Part shown: in pieces, positions 52,755 through 63,325 of the stretch
How positions within the stretch are numbered: the stretch's first letter is position 1
Layout of the letters: each line of letters begins with the position of its first letter
Source: Caulifigura coniformis
Lineage (GTDB): Bacteria; Planctomycetota; Planctomycetia; Planctomycetales; Planctomycetaceae
Assembly: GCF_007745175.1 (NCBI RefSeq)
Contig: NZ_CP036271.1
Span: 5,220,314 to 5,284,313 of the forward strand
Length of the DNA stretch: 64,000 bases
Reading direction: 5' to 3'
Position numbers and translations under genes: made by a program
The notes under the pieces: generated by a model
Database searches by the model: none
What the model was told of the DNA's origin: nothing
The model's input: only the letters and a program-made list of their open reading frames with translations

Positions 52755-54383
52755 CTACGGATTCTTGCGCGCGTCCTTCAGGTCGGCTTTGCGAACATCC
52801 ACACGCAGGACCAACGGATCCTGCGAGATCGCCTGCGCCGGAAACTTGCGGTCTTCAAATTCAAAGGGCGTCGTCCATTCCCGGTAGCTGACCTTCCAGG
52901 CGGTTGGGGGATAAGACATCGGGTGCGTGCCCGCGAACGTGCCGTCCTGGTCGGATTGAACGCCCGGAAAACTGTTCATAACGCTGTCCGGCTCCCTGCC
53001 TGGAATGTCCGGGTAGCCGTAGACAGTCCAGTCATGCAGCGGAGCGCCGTCGCGGTCGACGAGTCGGCCCTTGAGTTCCCGCGTCCGGTCAAAGTCGACC
53101 GGCGCGAGCTCGAAGCTCGTCACTCCCGCGGGAACCTCCATGCCGACTCCATAGCTCCCCTTGCGATTCGGTTTCCACCAGTCGACGTTGCAATAGCCTT
53201 CCGGAGAGCCCTGCAGCCGAAGCTGGATTGCTCCCGGCGGCACGATGGCTGTGAAGAATCCGTCACGGTCCGTCGTCAGCTCAAATTTCTCGAGCATCGA
53301 CGAATTGTCTTCTGCGGAGTGACCGTAGATCAGCGTCAGCGCGTTGTCGGGCGCGCCTTCTTTCGTATCTCCCTTCCGCAGCTGTCCACGGACGCTCACA
53401 CCTCGGACGAGCGGAATTCTTAAGGTCAAGGTTTCCGAAGGCATGACGGCGACGCGAAGCGGAACCATCGCTCGCCAGGGCTCCTGGGGAGGAAGAAACG
53501 GCGGTACAGTCACTCGCCCGGCGGCGATTCCGTCGATCCGAAAGTGCCCCACATCATCCGACTCCACCTCTTTTTCCCCCCAGATCGTCAGTCCCAAAAC
53601 CGGTTCTTCGGAACGAGTCTGCACTCGAAACTTTCGACGCAGCCGGACCCCGGCGTCCTCAGCGGTGAACTGGCCAAGAATGGAACCCGTCGACGGCAGA
53701 ATCACGGTGAACGTCGGGCCGGACTTCGCCGGGCGACGATTGAGAAAGAAATTCGGATCGAGCCGAACATCGGCCATCCCATCACGGGATATCAGGATGC
53801 CATCGATCGCATCCGGCAGAACATGCTCGATCCACGCATCGCCACGGTCATTGGTCGTACCGGTCAGCCCCTCACGCCATGGCGGCGGAAATGGGAATCC
53901 GATTGTGTATCGTCCTCTTTGCGATAAGACGCGGACTCGCACGCCCGGTGCGGGACGCTGATCGATGTCCAGGACCCGCACGATCGTCTCGACCGCTGGG
54001 ACCAGCTTCAGCTTCACCGGATGCGACACATGCCGTTTGAGCGTCGACGTGCTCGACTGCGGAACCTGCCCCTCAGCGATCGCCCAGACCGTGCCCTGTT
54101 GAAGCGACGGATCCAGGCCTTCCGGGACGACCAGTCGGAATGTTCCATCCGCCGCCGTCTGAGCGACGGACGCGAAGTCCCCATTCGGCAGCCGAGTCTC
54201 GCGATCATAACGCCAGACCTGCAGGCCGATGTCGGCGCCGTTCACCGGCATTCCGGCCTGATCGACGACCGTTCCGGTGATAACGCGTTCCTCAGGCGAC
54301 GCCCGCTTCTTCGCGTCCTGTCCCGAAACCGCAGCGCACAGTATTGCGCCGAAGCAGGCGGCTACAGCCAACCGGTAGCCCAT
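52755..54383 (-). CDS. Secreted carboxypeptidase regulatory-like domain protein
   Basis: 542 residues with signal peptide (about 1-21, VSGQ). Several beta-sandwich domains of the CarboxypepD_reg type: VITGTVVDQAGMPVNGADIG near the start, then repeats such as GSILGQFTAEDAGVRLRRKF, VSVRGQLRKGD and ELKGRLVDRDGAPLHDWTVYGYP. No catalytic site is present. It probably acts as an adhesive or structural surface protein. Single-gene unit, convergent with the oxidoreductase. Confidence 0.8.
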   Translation of the reverse strand: MGYRLAVAACFGAILCAAVSGQDAKKRASPEERVITGTVVDQAGMPVNGADIGLQVWRYDRETRLPNGDFASVAQTAADGTFRLVVPEGLDPSLQQGTVWAIAEGQVPQSSTSTLKRHVSHPVKLKLVPAVETIVRVLDIDQRPAPGVRVRVLSQRGRYTIGFPFPPPWREGLTGTTNDRGDAWIEHVLPDAIDGILISRDGMADVRLDPNFFLNRRPAKSGPTFTVILPSTGSILGQFTAEDAGVRLRRKFRVQTRSEEPVLGLTIWGEKEVESDDVGHFRIDGIAAGRVTVPPFLPPQEPWRAMVPLRVAVMPSETLTLRIPLVRGVSVRGQLRKGDTKEGAPDNALTLIYGHSAEDNSSMLEKFELTTDRDGFFTAIVPPGAIQLRLQGSPEGYCNVDWWKPNRKGSYGVGMEVPAGVTSFELAPVDFDRTRELKGRLVDRDGAPLHDWTVYGYPDIPGREPDSVMNSFPGVQSDQDGTFAGTHPMSYPPTAWKVSYREWTTPFEFEDRKFPAQAISQDPLVLRVDVRKADLKDARKNP

Positions 54384-54632
54384 GGGTTTCTTTTCCTTGC
54401 ATCTTTCGCCGCCGTTGCCCGAGTGGCACCATACCCCTGTCGGTGATGGGATGCCAAGCCGGCCCTGCTCACACTTGCCGGCGCTTGGCCCGCGCCTTCA
54501 CTATGATTGCATCAACGAACCGTCCGATCATCGGGACGCGATCGCGTCCTACGGCGGTTTGCATCCCGGTCATTAAAACTCAGTCAGGGAGTACGCGTCC
54601 ACGGCCACTCGGCCCGGGCGCAGGAGTGCCTT

Positions 54633-55031
54633 ATGCTCGTCCAGATGGAGTTGGCCCGGATCATCATCAGCGAGATCAACGATCAGCAGATCGTGTTTCT
54701 CAAGGAAGTCGATGGTCCCCGATCGTTCCCGATCGTCATTGGAATGTTCGAAGCCACGAGCATCGATCGCCGGATCCAGGGAAACGTTCCCCCGCGTCCC
54801 CTGACTCATGACCTTCTCAAGAGCACGATCACGGCTCTCGGCGGCGATCTGCAGGACGTCGTCATCACCAGCCTGCAGGAACACATCTACTACGCGGTGA
54901 TCCGCATCCGCAAAGACGGCGAGCTGGTCGAAGTCGACTGCCGACCGAGCGACGCTCTCGCGCTGGCCGTCCACTACGAACCGCACGCCGAGATTTACGT
55001 CCATGAAGACGTGCTCGGCGAATTGGAATGA
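54633..55031 (+). CDS. Bifunctional nuclease domain protein (DUF151)
   Basis: 132 residues from ATG 54633 (AGGAG seven bases upstream), the normal size for a single DUF151 domain. Family blocks: FPIVIGMFEATSI, RPLTHDLL, VVITSLQEHIYYAVI, DGELVEVDCRPSDALALAV. Family members studied in plants and bacteria cut DNA or RNA and act in stress or defence regulation; the role in planctomycetes is unknown. Next gene follows after 43 bp, possibly in the same operon. Confidence 0.88.
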   Translation: MLVQMELARIIISEINDQQIVFLKEVDGPRSFPIVIGMFEATSIDRRIQGNVPPRPLTHDLLKSTITALGGDLQDVVITSLQEHIYYAVIRIRKDGELVEVDCRPSDALALAVHYEPHAEIYVHEDVLGELE

Positions 55032-55074
55032 TCGGCGTCGCCACTCAGGCGCCGCGGACGTCACGGGCCCCACA

Positions 55075-55995
55075 ATGACACGATACGCGATTGTCTCATC
55101 GGTGCTGGCCGTTGTGGCTGCCGGACTCTGCGGCTGTGGCAGGGAATCGGCGCAGCCGGCTGCTGTTTCAAGCCCCGCTCCCGTGCCGGTCCCAGCGACC
55201 CCGGCGGCGGTGTCGTCTCCGGCCGCGGCTGAGCTTGCACCTTTGCCCGTCATTTCCCTCGGGGGAACAAAAACGCCGTCGGAAGGTGGGAAATCGGGGC
55301 CCGGCGCCGTCGACGCCTCTTCCGAATCTCGTCAGGCGGCCATTGCCGCCCTGCAGCCTCTCCAGCCGCTGCTGGGGAAATGGCGCGGCATCACCCGCAA
55401 AGAAGTCTCCGACTTCAAGGGGATCGAGGTGCCCGAATGGATCTGGGACCTGCGGACCGACCGGGCTCACCCGGCGCTGGTAATGTCCTCGCCGACGGGA
55501 GTCTATTACCGCCAGCTGCGGCTGACCGGCGGCGGCGAACCGGACAAGTTTCATCTCGTGGCCACCGATGCCGAGGGGCGCGAGCGTCGCATGGAGGGAC
55601 GGCTGACGGAGCCCGTCGAGCAGTTCCAGGAGGGGGGCACGACCGTCCAAAGCAAGTTCAAGCTGCAGTTCGAGGAGAGCGGCGACGGTAAAGACCGCTG
55701 GCAGCTGGCGATCGCCCAGCAGAATAACGACCGCTACCTCGTGGAGCTGTCGCGGATCCGGCCGACGGGGCCGCAGCGGATCGACACGATCGGCCACCAG
55801 CGGGAAGGGACCTCGGTCGCGAAAAGCGATACCGATTTCGGGGAACGGAAGTGTATTATTTCCGGCGGCTTGGGAACGATCTCGGTGAGCTACAAGGGGA
55901 AGACGTACTGGGTCTGCTGCACGGGTTGCCAGGCGGCGTTCAATGAGGATCCGGAAGGCTGGTTGCGGGATGCGGCCAAGAAAGGAACTCCTTGA
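55075..55995 (+). CDS. Lipoprotein with a C-terminal YHS/TRASH-like metal-binding domain
   Basis: 306 residues. Lipobox GLCGCG near residue 19-22, then an Ala/Pro-rich linker. A central domain (about 80-235) with LQPLLGKWRGITRKE looks like a lipocalin-like beta-barrel. The last 50 residues contain ERKCIISGG and YWVCCTGCQAAFNEDP, a YHS/TRASH-like motif for metal binding. A metal-carrying or sensing role on the outer side of the membrane is inferred. Confidence 0.72.
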   Translation: MTRYAIVSSVLAVVAAGLCGCGRESAQPAAVSSPAPVPVPATPAAVSSPAAAELAPLPVISLGGTKTPSEGGKSGPGAVDASSESRQAAIAALQPLQPLLGKWRGITRKEVSDFKGIEVPEWIWDLRTDRAHPALVMSSPTGVYYRQLRLTGGGEPDKFHLVATDAEGRERRMEGRLTEPVEQFQEGGTTVQSKFKLQFEESGDGKDRWQLAIAQQNNDRYLVELSRIRPTGPQRIDTIGHQREGTSVAKSDTDFGERKCIISGGLGTISVSYKGKTYWVCCTGCQAAFNEDPEGWLRDAAKKGTP

Positions 55996-56117
55996 TCGGG
56001 GACCGATGGGAGTTTTGTAGGACTGTTGAGAGTGAACACGGGCGGTCGTTTGTCTGCGGTGCTGTCGGTGAAGTTGCGGATCACGTCTTCTCCAGTCTCG
56101 GACGTTTCGGGCGAGCC

Positions 56118-58157
56118 ATGCCGATCAAAGCCACTTGTGATGAGTGCTTTACGACCCTGAGTGTCGGTTCTCAGCACGCCGGCAAAATCGCCAGGTGCAA
56201 GACGTGCGGCGCCAAGGTCCGCATTCCGGCCGCGGGGGAGGAGGAGGAGGAACTGCTTTCGAGCGGCCAGGCTCTTTCCAGCGACGAGGACGAAGTACCA
56301 GCGCCGCGGCGGAGCCAACCCAAACCGGCGGCGGCCAGGAAAAAGAAGCCGGTCAAGAAAACTGACTCGGACGGGACTTCGGGAAAGGTAAAATCGGTCC
56401 TTGTCGCCGTGTTCGTCATCGGACTGTTCGGCCTGCGGTTTGCCGGCCGGATGTCGAAGCACTGGAAGGCGTACCAGGAGCGACAGGCGCAGAATGGCGC
56501 TCCGCAGTTCAGCGGAGGGGCGCAGCCGGCGGAACAACAGTCTCCGACGACGAACGCATCGATGTTCGACGCCTCCGCGACGACGTTCGGAGCTCCCGCG
56601 CAGACGGCGGATGCGTCCGCACTCTACTCGCTGACCGATTCACCCATTCAGCCGCCGACGTTCAGTCCCGCGACGTTCCGGGAAATTCCGACGTCGCATG
56701 CGAAGGCCCACCTCCAGTCGGTTCCGACTCCGGGAGCTTCGCCCGGCACGCTGATGACGCTGGGCGTCTATCTCCCGCCGGGGGAACACGAGCCTGGCTC
56801 GCTGCCGTGCATTCTGTTTGCGCCGGCGGGGACGCCGTTGATCCATGGCAATCCGCTTGATGGAAACCCGGAGAACCCAGAGTTTGCTCCATATGTGCGC
56901 GCGGGTTTCGCGGTGGTCGAGTTCTCGCTTGACGGATGGTACGACCGCGACAATCCCTCCGACGCCGCGGCCGCGAGGGCGTACCTGCAGTTTTCTGCGG
57001 CGAACGCGGGAGTGAAGAACGCCGATGCGGCGTTCCGGTTCGCAAAGACTCTCCCGTCGGTCAATCCGAAGCAGATCTACATCGCAGGGCACAGTTCTGC
57101 AGGCACACTGGCGCTGTTGTACGCCGCGCATCAGCCTGAACTTGCGGGATGCATCGCCTACGCTCCGCAGGTGGATGTGGAGGGACATCTGCGCGAGGCG
57201 CTTTCCGATCCGCGGGCCGATACGGCGCTGCCGGGCATCCGGGCGTTTGTGAAACGCAGCTCGCCCGATTCCCACATCTCCCAGATCAAAGTTCCGGTCT
57301 TCGCTTTTCATGCGACCCGCGATGATGTGACGAGTTGTGCGAAGACGCGGCAGTTCTGTGGTCAGCTGCAGCAGTCCGGCGGGATTGTGAAGTTCGTGGA
57401 GGTTCCCGGCGACGATCACTACCAGACGATGATCTCGCCCGGCCTGAAGAATGGCATTGAGTGGGTCGCCTCGCGTGGCGGATCGGTTCGCAGTGTGGCC
57501 GCTGATGCTCCAGCGACGCCATCCGGCGGATTCTCTCCGTCCCCGGCTCCTGCGGATGTGGCGATGACCTCTCCCTTCCGGCCAGCTCGCGGCATGTCCG
57601 AGCCGGCGTCCCCGGCCAGCTCACCCTTCCGGCCGGTGACAGCGACACCTGAGCCAGCGAGCATCGTTCCGCCTGCGCCGACGACGGAACCGCCGCAGAC
57701 GACGATGGTGGAGGCGGAGTCGTCGCTCGAGGTTGGAAAACGGGTGCTGGCGCCGCGAGGGGCGAAATGGATGGGGGCTGAAGTCATGGAAGTCCTGCCG
57801 GGGGAACGGGTGAAGGTGCACTTCCTCAGCCTGCCAGCAGCCTTTGATGCGGAGCTGCCGTGGTCGCATGTGAGATTGCCAATGGCGGAAGCCGCGATCG
57901 GCAAGGACGACGTGGAGACCTTGCGCTATAACCTCGTCCGCGTCCCGCAGGGAGGCGTTTCGACGGTGAAACAGCCCACTGAGGACGCGCTTCTGGCGCT
58001 GGAGGGCTACCTGCCGGATTCGCTCGACATCGACGTGCGGAACAAGCGGGTGTCGCTGAAGGTCGTGAAGGGGAGTGCCGCGGAGTCCGAGGCGATGTTG
58101 GCCCTCGTCCGGGGGCAGTTGTTCGTCACGCCCTTCACACCCACCCGCCGCCGCTAG
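56118..58157 (+). CDS. Zinc-ribbon and alpha/beta-hydrolase fusion membrane protein
   Basis: 679 residues from ATG 56118 (MPIKATCDECFTTLSV); the frame is open further upstream but without conservation signs. N-terminal zinc ribbon: CDECF and CKTCG with 17 or more residues between. A basic/acidic linker and one TM helix (about 94-115) follow. The hydrolase core (about 210-460) has FAVVEFSLDGWYDRDN, the nucleophile elbow AGHSSAG and a likely catalytic His in PGDDHYQ. The C-terminal part has a Pro-rich linker and an SMI-like beta segment. Ester substrate unknown. Confidence 0.75.
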   Translation: MPIKATCDECFTTLSVGSQHAGKIARCKTCGAKVRIPAAGEEEEELLSSGQALSSDEDEVPAPRRSQPKPAAARKKKPVKKTDSDGTSGKVKSVLVAVFVIGLFGLRFAGRMSKHWKAYQERQAQNGAPQFSGGAQPAEQQSPTTNASMFDASATTFGAPAQTADASALYSLTDSPIQPPTFSPATFREIPTSHAKAHLQSVPTPGASPGTLMTLGVYLPPGEHEPGSLPCILFAPAGTPLIHGNPLDGNPENPEFAPYVRAGFAVVEFSLDGWYDRDNPSDAAAARAYLQFSAANAGVKNADAAFRFAKTLPSVNPKQIYIAGHSSAGTLALLYAAHQPELAGCIAYAPQVDVEGHLREALSDPRADTALPGIRAFVKRSSPDSHISQIKVPVFAFHATRDDVTSCAKTRQFCGQLQQSGGIVKFVEVPGDDHYQTMISPGLKNGIEWVASRGGSVRSVAADAPATPSGGFSPSPAPADVAMTSPFRPARGMSEPASPASSPFRPVTATPEPASIVPPAPTTEPPQTTMVEAESSLEVGKRVLAPRGAKWMGAEVMEVLPGERVKVHFLSLPAAFDAELPWSHVRLPMAEAAIGKDDVETLRYNLVRVPQGGVSTVKQPTEDALLALEGYLPDSLDIDVRNKRVSLKVVKGSAAESEAMLALVRGQLFVTPFTPTRRR

Positions 58158-58403
58158 GCCGCCCGGACGTTCAACCTCCCCTCCGCACGGGCGAAGACTT
58201 CCCGGCTCGCTGTCAGGATCTCGCTTCGGCACGCGACGCAACCACCTTCCCAAAGGAAGGTTAAGGCCCAATGCCCCTACAGGCAGGCGAAGACTCGTCC
58301 CGATGCGCAACCCCTCCCGTCAGGGTGGAGAGTTCGTTCTTTGGCAACGCAAACAGGGGGTAATCAGCCCCGCGAGAGGGGGTGAAAAAACACTCCACTG
58401 CTC

Positions 58404-58479
58404 GTCACACATGTCACACGTGTCACAGGTCCAGAACTCCAATGTTTCAGACGGTTGTTCGCTGTCACAGGTCGTCACA
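58404..58479. repeat. Five GTCACA repeats, three with 9-bp phasing
   Basis: GTCACA starts at 58404, 58413 and 58422 (exact 9-bp period) and again at 58464 and 58474 (10 bp). The 9-bp unit is xxTGTCACA-like. A regulator-binding array is possible. Confidence 0.6.
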
Positions 58480-58640
58480 GGTCTCTCCCAGGGGGCCGGC
58501 CTCCGCGACATCGAATGTTCACGTGCCCTTAAGTGAAGGTCGCGAGGCAGTCAAAAAGGCACCCTCCTGCCAAGGCATCGCCCTCGGGGTTGCTGCCAGA
58601 ATGGCAAGGCGGGTTCCCTGTGGAGCTGAATTCAAACGCT

Positions 58641-58665
58641 TAACTCTCGGGAAATACGAGAGTTA
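58641..58665 (+). promoter_or_regulatory. CIRCE-like inverted repeat upstream of dnaK
   Basis: TAACTCTCG (58641-58649), 7-bp spacer, CGAGAGTTA (58657-58665). It resembles in form the CIRCE operator of HrcA (TTAGCACTC-N9-GAGTGCTAA), but differs in sequence and spacer length. It ends 133 bp before the dnaK start. A palindrome GCCGTTCGAACGGC follows at 58692-58705. Confidence 0.5.
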
Positions 58666-58798
58666 CTGCAGTTCTTAAAATCGCGATTGGCGCCGTTCGA
58701 ACGGCACATCCTTTGCGAATCGGAACAGCCGAGGCAGCGTCTCCATACGCCATAGTGCCGCGGGCGTTCACGCGCGGTGAGTCAGGGAGTTTGAAAAC

Positions 58799-60712
58799 AT
58801 GGCCGTCTCCGGCGAAAAGATTATTGGCATCGATCTGGGCACCACGAACTCCGTCGTCAGTGTCATGGAGTCGGGCGAAGTGAAGGTGATTCCCAACCAG
58901 GAAGGGAATCGGATTACTCCTTCGGTGGTCGCCTACACCGACAAAGGGGACGTTCTCGTCGGCGACCCGGCCAAGCGCCAGGCCGTCACCAATCCCAAGA
59001 ACACGATCTACTCGATCAAGCGGTTCATGGGGCGTCGACACAATGAAGTCGAGTCGGAAGAGAAGATCGTTCCGTACAAGGTTGTCGGCGGACGCGACGA
59101 GTACGTGAAGGTTGAGGTCAACGGGAAGCAGTACACGCCTCCCGAAATCTCGGCCAAGATCCTTCAGAAGCTGAAGGAAGCGGCGGAGAACTACCTCGGC
59201 CACAAGGTCAACAAGGCGGTGATCACCGTCCCGGCCTACTTCAACGACGCTCAGCGTCAGGCCACGAAAGACGCCGGGCAGATCTCGGGTCTCGAGGTGA
59301 TGCGAATCATCAACGAGCCGACGGCCGCCGCGCTGGCCTATGGCCTCGAGAAGAAGAAGGAAGAGAAGATCTGCGTCTTCGACCTCGGCGGCGGCACGTT
59401 CGACGTGTCGGTGCTGGAAGTCGAGGAAGGCTCGGTCGAAGTGCTCTCGACGAACGGCGACACCCATCTGGGCGGAGACGACTTTGACGAAGAGCTGATC
59501 AACTTCATCGCCGACGACTTCAAGAAGAAGGAAGGCGTCGACCTGCGGAAGGATCCGATGGCGCTCCAGCGTCTTCGCGAAGCCGCGGAAAAGGCGAAGA
59601 AGGAACTGTCGAGCTCGCAGAACACCGACATCAACCTGCCGTTCATCACGGCCGATGCCTCGGGAGCGAAGCACCTGCAGATGTCGATCAGCCGTGCTCA
59701 GTTTGAGCGCCTGATCGACAAGCTGGTCGAGCGCTGCCGCAAGCCGGTCGTGCAGGCCCTGGCCGATGCGAAGCTGAAGCCCGAGCAGATTGACGAAGTG
59801 GTCCTCGTGGGTGGTTCGACCCGCGTGCCGATGGTCGTCGAATTCGTGAAGAAGATCTTCAACGGGAAAGAGCCTCACAAAGGCGTGAACCCCGATGAAG
59901 TCGTGTCGATCGGCGCCGCCATCCAGGGCGCCGTGCTGACCGGCGACGTGAAGGATGTGGTCCTGCTCGACGTGACTCCGCTCTCCCTCGGCATCGAAAC
60001 CGAAGGCGGCGTGATGACCAATCTCGTCGATCGGAATACCACGATCCCGGTGACCAAGTCGCAGACGTTCTCGACCGCCTCGGACAACCAGACGGCCGTG
60101 ACCGTGCGGGTGTTCCAGGGTGAACGCCCGATGGCGAACGACAACCGGCTGCTTGACCAGTTCAACCTGGAAGGCATTCCTCCCGCGCCGCGGGGCATGC
60201 CGCAGGTCGAAGTGACCTTCGACATCGACGTGAACGGCATCCTGTCGGTCTCGGCGAAGGACAAGGCCTCGGGCAAGCAGCATCAGGTGAAGATCCAGCA
60301 GTCGTCCGGTCTCTCGAAAGACGAGATCGAGAAGATGAAGCGGGATGCCGATTCGCATGCGGCCGAGGACAAGAAGAAGCGTGAACTGGCCGAGGCCCGC
60401 AACAAGGCGGAACACCTCGTCTACCAGACCGAGAAGCTGATGAAGGAGCACGCGGACAAGTTGGACGCGGGATCCAAGTCGGCGGTCGAGAGCGCTTCGG
60501 CGAAGGTGAACGAAGCCTTGAAGGGGGATGACGTCGCCGCGATCAACTCGGCGGCGGAGAACCTCGAACAGGCGACGCACGCCCTGTCGAAGCACATGTA
60601 TGAATCGGCTCAGGCAGGCGGCGGCGCCGCTCCCGGCGATGCAGCCGGAAACGGCCAGCCTGCGGGCGGAGACGAGAACGTGATTGATGCGGAGTTTGAG
60701 AAGAAGGAGTAG
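58799..60712 (+). CDS. dnaK: Chaperone protein DnaK (Hsp70)
   Basis: 637 residues, normal length. ATPase domain: [18 protein letters not shown] at the start, [30 protein letters not shown] and [14 protein letters not shown]. Substrate-binding domain from about residue 385 ([17 protein letters not shown]), the linker and a helical lid; the C-terminus ends EFEKKE after a Gly/Ala-rich stretch. It folds and protects proteins with DnaJ and GrpE, which are not in the window. It has its own promoter region with a CIRCE-like element and its own terminator. Confidence 0.98.
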   Translation: MAVSGEKIIGIDLGTTNSVVSVMESGEVKVIPNQEGNRITPSVVAYTDKGDVLVGDPAKRQAVTNPKNTIYSIKRFMGRRHNEVESEEKIVPYKVVGGRDEYVKVEVNGKQYTPPEISAKILQKLKEAAENYLGHKVNKAVITVPAYFNDAQRQATKDAGQISGLEVMRIINEPTAAALAYGLEKKKEEKICVFDLGGGTFDVSVLEVEEGSVEVLSTNGDTHLGGDDFDEELINFIADDFKKKEGVDLRKDPMALQRLREAAEKAKKELSSSQNTDINLPFITADASGAKHLQMSISRAQFERLIDKLVERCRKPVVQALADAKLKPEQIDEVVLVGGSTRVPMVVEFVKKIFNGKEPHKGVNPDEVVSIGAAIQGAVLTGDVKDVVLLDVTPLSLGIETEGGVMTNLVDRNTTIPVTKSQTFSTASDNQTAVTVRVFQGERPMANDNRLLDQFNLEGIPPAPRGMPQVEVTFDIDVNGILSVSAKDKASGKQHQVKIQQSSGLSKDEIEKMKRDADSHAAEDKKKRELAEARNKAEHLVYQTEKLMKEHADKLDAGSKSAVESASAKVNEALKGDDVAAINSAAENLEQATHALSKHMYESAQAGGGAAPGDAAGNGQPAGGDENVIDAEFEKKE

Positions 60713-60740
60713 TCGACTCCTTCCATCAGACGCGACTCAC

Positions 60741-60772
60741 CAGGGCCCCGGAACGATCGTTCCGGGGCCCTG
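60741..60772. terminator. Bidirectional terminator after dnaK
   Basis: A perfect 32-bp palindrome: CAGGGCCCCGGAACGA at 60741-60756 pairs with TCGTTCCGGGGCCCTG at 60757-60772, then TTTCG on the plus strand. It separates dnaK from the convergent DUF2339 gene. Confidence 0.85.
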
Positions 60773-60790
60773 TTTCGTTGTGGAGGAGGT

Positions 60791-63325
60791 TTATCCGAGG
60801 GCATCGGCCCAGCTGTCGGAAGCGGGTTTGTCTTCCTCGTCCTGCTCGTTCGAGTGGAAGCTGAACGTCTCCCGGAACTTCAGGTAGAGCAGCGAACCGC
60901 AGAGAATCAGGATTCCGAGAATGATGAACGCCGCAATCCGGTAGAGCGCTTCGAGGCGGGCGAGATCGACCAGGAACACCTTGAACGCCACCGTGGTGAA
61001 CAGGAGGAGGGCTGTCACCCGGATGGCCTTCTCGCGGTAGATGATTCCCCGCAGCAGCAGTCCCAGCGCGAACAGCGACCAGAGGATCGAGATGCCGCCG
61101 AGCCGCATCTGCGGGAGAAAGTTAATGAACAGCGTATTGGCTTCGAGGGTGAGGTACATAAAGGACAGGACGACGGCCGCCGCGCCGAACAGGCTGCCTG
61201 ACTCTCTCATCTCCGGTTCGGGAATCAGCAGTTTGCGGCCGACGAGAAGCATGGCGATGAGCGAGCCGAAGTCGAAGAGGCGGATGACGCCGTCGCGCGC
61301 CAGGTACTCGCCGCCGTAGACGAATCCCGCGGCCAGATCCCAGCTGGGAATGTCGACGAGCACCAGTTTGCCTACGATGAAGGCCATGCAGAGAATCGCC
61401 AGCGAAAGCACGATTTCGTTCTTGCGGACAACGGCCGCGCGGAGGACGACGAATGAAAGCCCGAGCCACAGCCACGTGAGCGAGGGAAGCTGCAGCGGCA
61501 TGTAGAAGTGGCCCAACGACCGAAAGGCTTCGAAATTCAGGAACAGGAACCCGATGGTTGCCGCAGCCCAGCTGGCAATGCGGACGATCGTCGTGTCATC
61601 AAGGTCGAGGGCCACGTCGTTGCGGGGATCGACGGGGGAAGGATCGGGGAGAGGCCGACTCACCAGCCAGCGGGCGCCCAGTAGCGAGAGGACCGGCATG
61701 CCGAAGACCATCAGGCGACCGCCAAGCTGTCTCAGATACTCCACGAGCGTGGTGTCCACGGGGATTGGCGTGCGCGGGAACTCGCGTGGCAGGTCGATCA
61801 ACCCGAGCCGGAGGAACACAATGAGGTAGACCAGCGCGCTGAGCGTGTGCATGGCGCCGCTGCCGGTCTGCCGGCCGATCCACAGCATGGCGAGCCCCAT
61901 GCCTGCCCAGCTGACGGTGAGCATGGAATCGGAAACCAGCAGGGGAACGGTGAGGAAAGCGAAGAAGGACGCGAGTCCCTGGAAGGTGACGACGAGGGGG
62001 CGGTCGATCAGCTTGCGCCGGACGAATGCGAACGCGAGCAGGGCATAGTGCAGGGCCAGCGGGATCGTCGCCACGGCGACCCATTTGCGGGAGTAGCCTG
62101 TGCTGATGAGCTGATCGGCGACGGATCCAAAAATCGCTGCATTGATGAGGACGAACAGGATGTCGAGCAGGTTCGAACGCTTCTCACGCACGGCGGTGTA
62201 AAGCCACGTCATCGTCGAGAAGAGCAGGAAGAAGCCGGTGGCAAACGGCATCACCTTCCAGAAATCGGCCGGGGTGTAGTCGGCCATGGCTGCAAAGAAG
62301 AGCGACCACGTTGCGAGAAAGCTCAGGCCGTTCACGAGAGGCCAGTTCTTCCACACGCAGACGGCCAGGATGCCGATTCCGAGAACGAGGAGGTAACCGA
62401 ACAGGCCGGGGAAGTTCACTTCTCCGGTCGAGAGCATGAGGGGCGTGGCGTACCCGCCGACCATTCCGAGCATCGCCGTCAGGATGGAGTCGTAGCGGAC
62501 TGACACGATGCCCGCGAGAACAGTGACGGCGCTCATCAAGGCGAATGCTGCCGGGAGCTGGATGAGGTGATAGAAATTGGCCGCGGCGTACACCGCGAAA
62601 TAGAGCGTGACCAGCCCGCCGCCCATCAGGCCCTGCCCGAAAACGCGATACTTGCCGCCCAGGATCCGGACACCGGCGACCAGCATCCCAATCCCCGCGC
62701 CGGCCGACATCAGTACGCGGGCGGTTTCGTCGATCCAGCCATGCTGGATCGAGTATCGAAGGAAGAACCCGATCCCGCAGACGAGGATCACGATGCCCAG
62801 CCGGAGCAGCCATTGGCTGGCGACGGCATACTCCATCGAGACACCGGCCGGCACATGTTCTTCGCCGACGATGATCCAGTTCCAGATTCTACGGAGGACC
62901 TCGGCGGCCGCTTTCTCGAAGGCCGCGGGTTCAGGCTGATCCCGGGGGCGACGCTCAACCGGATCGAGGTCGGACATGGGGCGTTGCAGGCGCGCGGGAC
63001 GATTGGTGTGATCCGTCTGCCGGGAATTCGATGCCTCAAAGAGCCTCTCCGCGGAATGGGATTCCGGGGTGGATCTGGCAGCAGGCGGTCGCCAGCCATC
63101 GTCGGGTTTGCTGGGGGGCGGAGTGACGGCAACCGGCGCTGGCGGCAGGACGGATGACGGAGCAGGGGGCATCGCCGTCCCGAGGGATCCTGTGCGATCG
63201 ATGGCCTGCCGCAGCCGGGCGAGTTCAGCGAAGAGTCGCGGAATCTCCGACGAGAGCTCATTGCGGATCTGGAAGACCTGCACGAGTCCGATGATTCCAA
63301 GAACGAGCAAAGGCAACAGGACCAT
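60791..63325 (-). CDS. Large multi-spanning membrane protein, DUF2339 family
   Basis: 844 residues. An N-terminal helix and a coiled segment ([20 protein letters not shown]) lead to a Pro-rich linker (about 45-130), then about 20 or more hydrophobic helices. Characteristic DUF2339 blocks: [15 protein letters not shown]-like segment near 145, [20 protein letters not shown], and [30 protein letters not shown] at the C-terminus (quoted in part). Function is unknown; members occur with envelope-related genes. Single gene with a shared terminator. Confidence 0.85.
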   Translation of the reverse strand: MVLLPLLVLGIIGLVQVFQIRNELSSEIPRLFAELARLRQAIDRTGSLGTAMPPAPSSVLPPAPVAVTPPPSKPDDGWRPPAARSTPESHSAERLFEASNSRQTDHTNRPARLQRPMSDLDPVERRPRDQPEPAAFEKAAAEVLRRIWNWIIVGEEHVPAGVSMEYAVASQWLLRLGIVILVCGIGFFLRYSIQHGWIDETARVLMSAGAGIGMLVAGVRILGGKYRVFGQGLMGGGLVTLYFAVYAAANFYHLIQLPAAFALMSAVTVLAGIVSVRYDSILTAMLGMVGGYATPLMLSTGEVNFPGLFGYLLVLGIGILAVCVWKNWPLVNGLSFLATWSLFFAAMADYTPADFWKVMPFATGFFLLFSTMTWLYTAVREKRSNLLDILFVLINAAIFGSVADQLISTGYSRKWVAVATIPLALHYALLAFAFVRRKLIDRPLVVTFQGLASFFAFLTVPLLVSDSMLTVSWAGMGLAMLWIGRQTGSGAMHTLSALVYLIVFLRLGLIDLPREFPRTPIPVDTTLVEYLRQLGGRLMVFGMPVLSLLGARWLVSRPLPDPSPVDPRNDVALDLDDTTIVRIASWAAATIGFLFLNFEAFRSLGHFYMPLQLPSLTWLWLGLSFVVLRAAVVRKNEIVLSLAILCMAFIVGKLVLVDIPSWDLAAGFVYGGEYLARDGVIRLFDFGSLIAMLLVGRKLLIPEPEMRESGSLFGAAAVVLSFMYLTLEANTLFINFLPQMRLGGISILWSLFALGLLLRGIIYREKAIRVTALLLFTTVAFKVFLVDLARLEALYRIAAFIILGILILCGSLLYLKFRETFSFHSNEQDEEDKPASDSWADALG

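Larger units (their letters stand above)
58158..58798 (+). other. 641-bp intergenic region upstream of dnaK
   Basis: No gene. It holds five GTCACA repeats (58404-58479), a 9-bp inverted repeat at 58641-58665 and a 14-bp palindrome at 58692-58705. The dnaK promoter and heat-shock control should lie between 58500 and 58780. Confidence 0.5.

Noticed and set aside
58640-60595. 651-codon minus-strand open frame opposite dnaK
   Set aside because: A well-known kind of artefact opposite dnaK; the sense frame has every Hsp70 motif.
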